Of a DNA stretch of 64,000 nucleotides, positions 62,270 to 64,000 are shown piece by piece. Source of the stretch: JAAFHB01 sp963675995 (lineage in GTDB: Bacteria; Bacteroidota; Bacteroidia; Bacteroidales; Prolixibacteraceae); the NCBI GenBank assembly GCA_963675995.2, contig CAXXIY010000002.1, positions 1,798,001 through 1,862,000 on the forward strand, read 5' to 3'. Position numbers and translations under genes: made by a program. Each line of letters starts with the position of its first letter. Positions within the stretch are counted from its first letter, which is position 1. Under the pieces are notes generated by a model that did not search any database, had not been told where the DNA came from, and saw only the letters and a program-made list of their open reading frames with translations.

Positions 62270-62470
62270 TTTGGCCCCAGAAACCGATTTAAGGTACAAC
62301 TTCACATCCATTTCAACATCAACCAATCCGGTATTTTTGGTATAGAGCACTGTTTTGTATTCAAAGCGGGCGGCGTCCAGCGCTTCATTGGCAGCTCAAT
62401 AGCTTGCAGTGGTCGATTTTAGTTCTGCCGATTTGCCGTTCAGACCTGCAATGGTTTCCTCTATACCATA
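62270..62470 (-). pseudogene. Relic related to the repeat protein at 21412-22164
   Basis: Minus strand, from about 62460: AGLNGKSAELKSTTASY, a TGA stop in frame, then ANEALDAARFEYKTVLYTKN and TGLVDVEMDVKLYLKSVSGA. The end aligns with the C-terminus of the 21412 protein (LLYNEVTGLVHTAMSAKAYI, then KSVFGATSP). The internal stop and missing N-terminus show it is dead. Confidence 0.6.
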
Positions 62471-62478
62471 AATATTAA

Positions 62479-62628
62479 GCGGCTAAATTTGAGATTGTTG
62501 GAGTCGTTGGTGGAATAAAAGACAATGAATCGTACATAAATGCGAATGATAAAGAGAAATTAGCTGATATGAAACGAATCTGGAAACAATCAGCAGAAGA
62601 GTGCTTGGTTAATCCATTTTTCGAATAA
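62479..62628 (+). pseudogene. Short coding fragment without start
   Basis: An open stretch of 49 codons after an in-frame TAA, reading AAKFEIVGVVGGIKDNESY, then INANDKEKLADMKRIWKQ and NPFFE before TAA. Composition is protein-like, but there is no suitable start codon or ribosome-binding site. It is probably the 3' end of a lost gene; family unknown. Confidence 0.35.
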
Positions 62629-62748
62629 GGTTCAATTTTAACCATCCTTGGAGTAATTTCATAAATCATCAAAATCAATATTTGTAAATACAGTCAGGAC
62701 TTTGTTTGTCTTGTAAACTCTATATTATACGTCAGCAGACTTTGTAAT

Positions 62749-64000
62749 CTATATCTCATTTGTAAATCCCTCCGCCTTCTCCTGATCAAAGGCATTCTCC
62801 CATTTGGCCATTACAACTGTGGCCGTGCAGTTCCCAATAACATTTACGGTGGTCCGGGCCATATCCATCAATACATCGATTCCTAGAATCAGCAAAACAG
62901 GTGTAGTCGGTAAGCCGAAACTGGATAAAGTGCCCAATAAAACCACTAGAGAGGCACGTGAGACACCGGCAACACCTTTACTGGTGAGCATTAACACAAA
63001 ACACATCGCCACCTGTTGTCCGATCGTGAGATCAACACCGGCAACCTGGGCGACAAAAACACACGCAAGTGACAAATATAGCGAAGTGCCGTCCAGATTA
63101 AAACTATAACCTGTTGGGATTACAAAAGCCACAATTTCACGTGGTACCCCAAACCTTTCCATCGATTCAAGCGCAGCTGGTAATGCTGATTCCGAATTGG
63201 CGGTAGCAAAAGCGATGGAGGCAGGTTCGCTGATGGCAATCAGGTATTTTTTAAACGGTATTTTTAATGCTATGACCAACGGGAATATCACCAGTAACAG
63301 AAAGGCGAGTAATGCGACATATAAGGTGGCCAATAATTTTAACAGACTCGTTAAAACATCCAGCCCCAGCTGACCTATTGTGAATGCAATAGCTGCAAAA
63401 ACAGCTACCGGGGCGTAATACATAATGATGTGGGTAAATTTAAACATCGCCTCAGCCAGGCTACCGGTAAACCTTAGCATCGTTCCCCGGTACTGATTGC
63501 TGAGTTTCGCTACGGCAATTCCGAAAATAATACTAAAGACCACCACTTGAAGAATATTCCCGTCGAAAACCGACTTGGCAATATTCTCGGGAAACATGTT
63601 CAATAGGAAACCCGACCAGCTATGCGCTTTTGCTACTGCCTCAGGAGTATTGGTTACAGCCGGTAAAACTACCCCTGCTCCTGCTTTGCTGATGTTGATC
63701 GCTAAAAGTCCTATAAACAAGGCTATTGTAGAAGCAATTTCAAAATAGAGAATTGATTTCCACCCCAGCCTGCCAATCAGTTTTAAGTCGTTGTGGCCTG
63801 CTATCCCATTTACTAGGGTTGCAAAGATTAAGGGAGCAATGATGGTTTTGATCAGCCGCAGAAAGATATCGCTCAGAAACTGCATGTTTTTGGCAATCTC
63901 CGGAACATCGTGACCGAACTCTGCCCCGGCTACAATACTGACCAAAATCCAGATGGTCAATGACCTGCGCCGAAATGCATAGATAATGAACAGTGAAACG
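62749..64000 (-). CDS. Dicarboxylate/amino acid:cation symporter (DAACS), 5' end outside window
   Basis: An inner-membrane Na+ or H+ symporter of the GltP/DctA family; 403 aa are visible from a TTG at 63960, and the frame stays open to the window edge, so the real start is further on. Motifs: SIAFATANSESALPAALESM holds the serine-rich hairpin and its start, IPTGYSFNLDGTSLYLSLAC the substrate and cation site, and MDMARTTVNVIGNCTATVVM the last helix. It probably takes up glutamate, aspartate or C4-dicarboxylates. Confidence 0.93.
   Translation of the reverse strand, partial: VSLFIIYAFRRRSLTIWILVSIVAGAEFGHDVPEIAKNMQFLSDIFLRLIKTIIAPLIFATLVNGIAGHNDLKLIGRLGWKSILYFEIASTIALFIGLLAINISKAGAGVVLPAVTNTPEAVAKAHSWSGFLLNMFPENIAKSVFDGNILQVVVFSIIFGIAVAKLSNQYRGTMLRFTGSLAEAMFKFTHIIMYYAPVAVFAAIAFTIGQLGLDVLTSLLKLLATLYVALLAFLLLVIFPLVIALKIPFKKYLIAISEPASIAFATANSESALPAALESMERFGVPREIVAFVIPTGYSFNLDGTSLYLSLACVFVAQVAGVDLTIGQQVAMCFVLMLTSKGVAGVSRASLVVLLGTLSSFGLPTTPVLLILGIDVLMDMARTTVNVIGNCTATVVMAKWENAFDQEKAEGFTNEI

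Noticed and set aside
62162..62422. 86-aa plus-strand frame in the right-hand debris
   Set aside because: It runs antisense to the recognisable relic at 62270-62470 and has no protein-like features of its own.

Overview
The window looks like a chromosomal segment of a Bacteroidota bacterium; the order cannot be fixed from sequence alone. The evidence is several TAnnTTTG-type -7 promoter elements, a DUF4295 gene after the L28 and L33 ribosomal protein genes, a PPi-dependent phosphofructokinase, an ECF sigma / FecR / STN-TonB receptor trio, a FISUMP-domain protein and moderately AT-rich DNA. Both ends cut genes: a sensor kinase on the left and a dicarboxylate/amino-acid symporter on the right.

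Layout. 1-7630: two-component signalling island (hybrid PAS kinase, a receiver-domain relic, a single-receiver regulator, a receiver-kinase, a kinase with about seven PAS domains). 7637-12748: cytochrome b561, PPi-phosphofructokinase, RsmE, acyl-CoA ligase. 13309-14877: another PAS kinase. 15181-20177: peptide export locus with an HlyD adaptor, a C39-peptidase ABC transporter, an HTH regulator, two tiny genes for double-glycine leader peptides and a CPBP membrane protein. 20200-24200: accessory and decaying DNA with a four-helix-bundle relic, a second CPBP protein, an internally repeated hypothetical protein, a complete IS3-family element and a 42-bp minisatellite. 24284-57000: mainly housekeeping genes (fructose-6-phosphate aldolase type transaldolase, L28/L33/DUF4295, FtsY, RimO, aminotransferase, alanine dehydrogenase, ValRS, fumarase, ArgRS, M3 peptidase, MutS-like protein, acyl-ACP thioesterase, glycosyltransferase), then the ECF-sigma/FecR/TonB-receptor operon. 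58371-61890 (minus strand): sulfur-carrier operon with a MoaD/ThiS-like protein, a MetY-like enzyme, a ThiF/MoeB-like enzyme, DsrE, TusA and a JAMM peptidase. 61891-62748: gene debris and repeats. 62749-64000: symporter.

The strongest candidate for something undescribed is 18952-19301. Two very short adjacent genes each carry a textbook LSxxELxxIxGG leader and GxxxG motifs in the predicted mature part. They lie just after a matching C39 exporter and just before a CPBP protein of the kind often associated with self-immunity. This is the layout of a two-peptide (class IIb-like) bacteriocin or a peptide signal. The second is the sulfur-carrier operon. Its carrier protein ends with residues beyond the glycines, which matches the co-encoded JAMM peptidase and suggests thiocarboxylate-dependent homocysteine synthesis.
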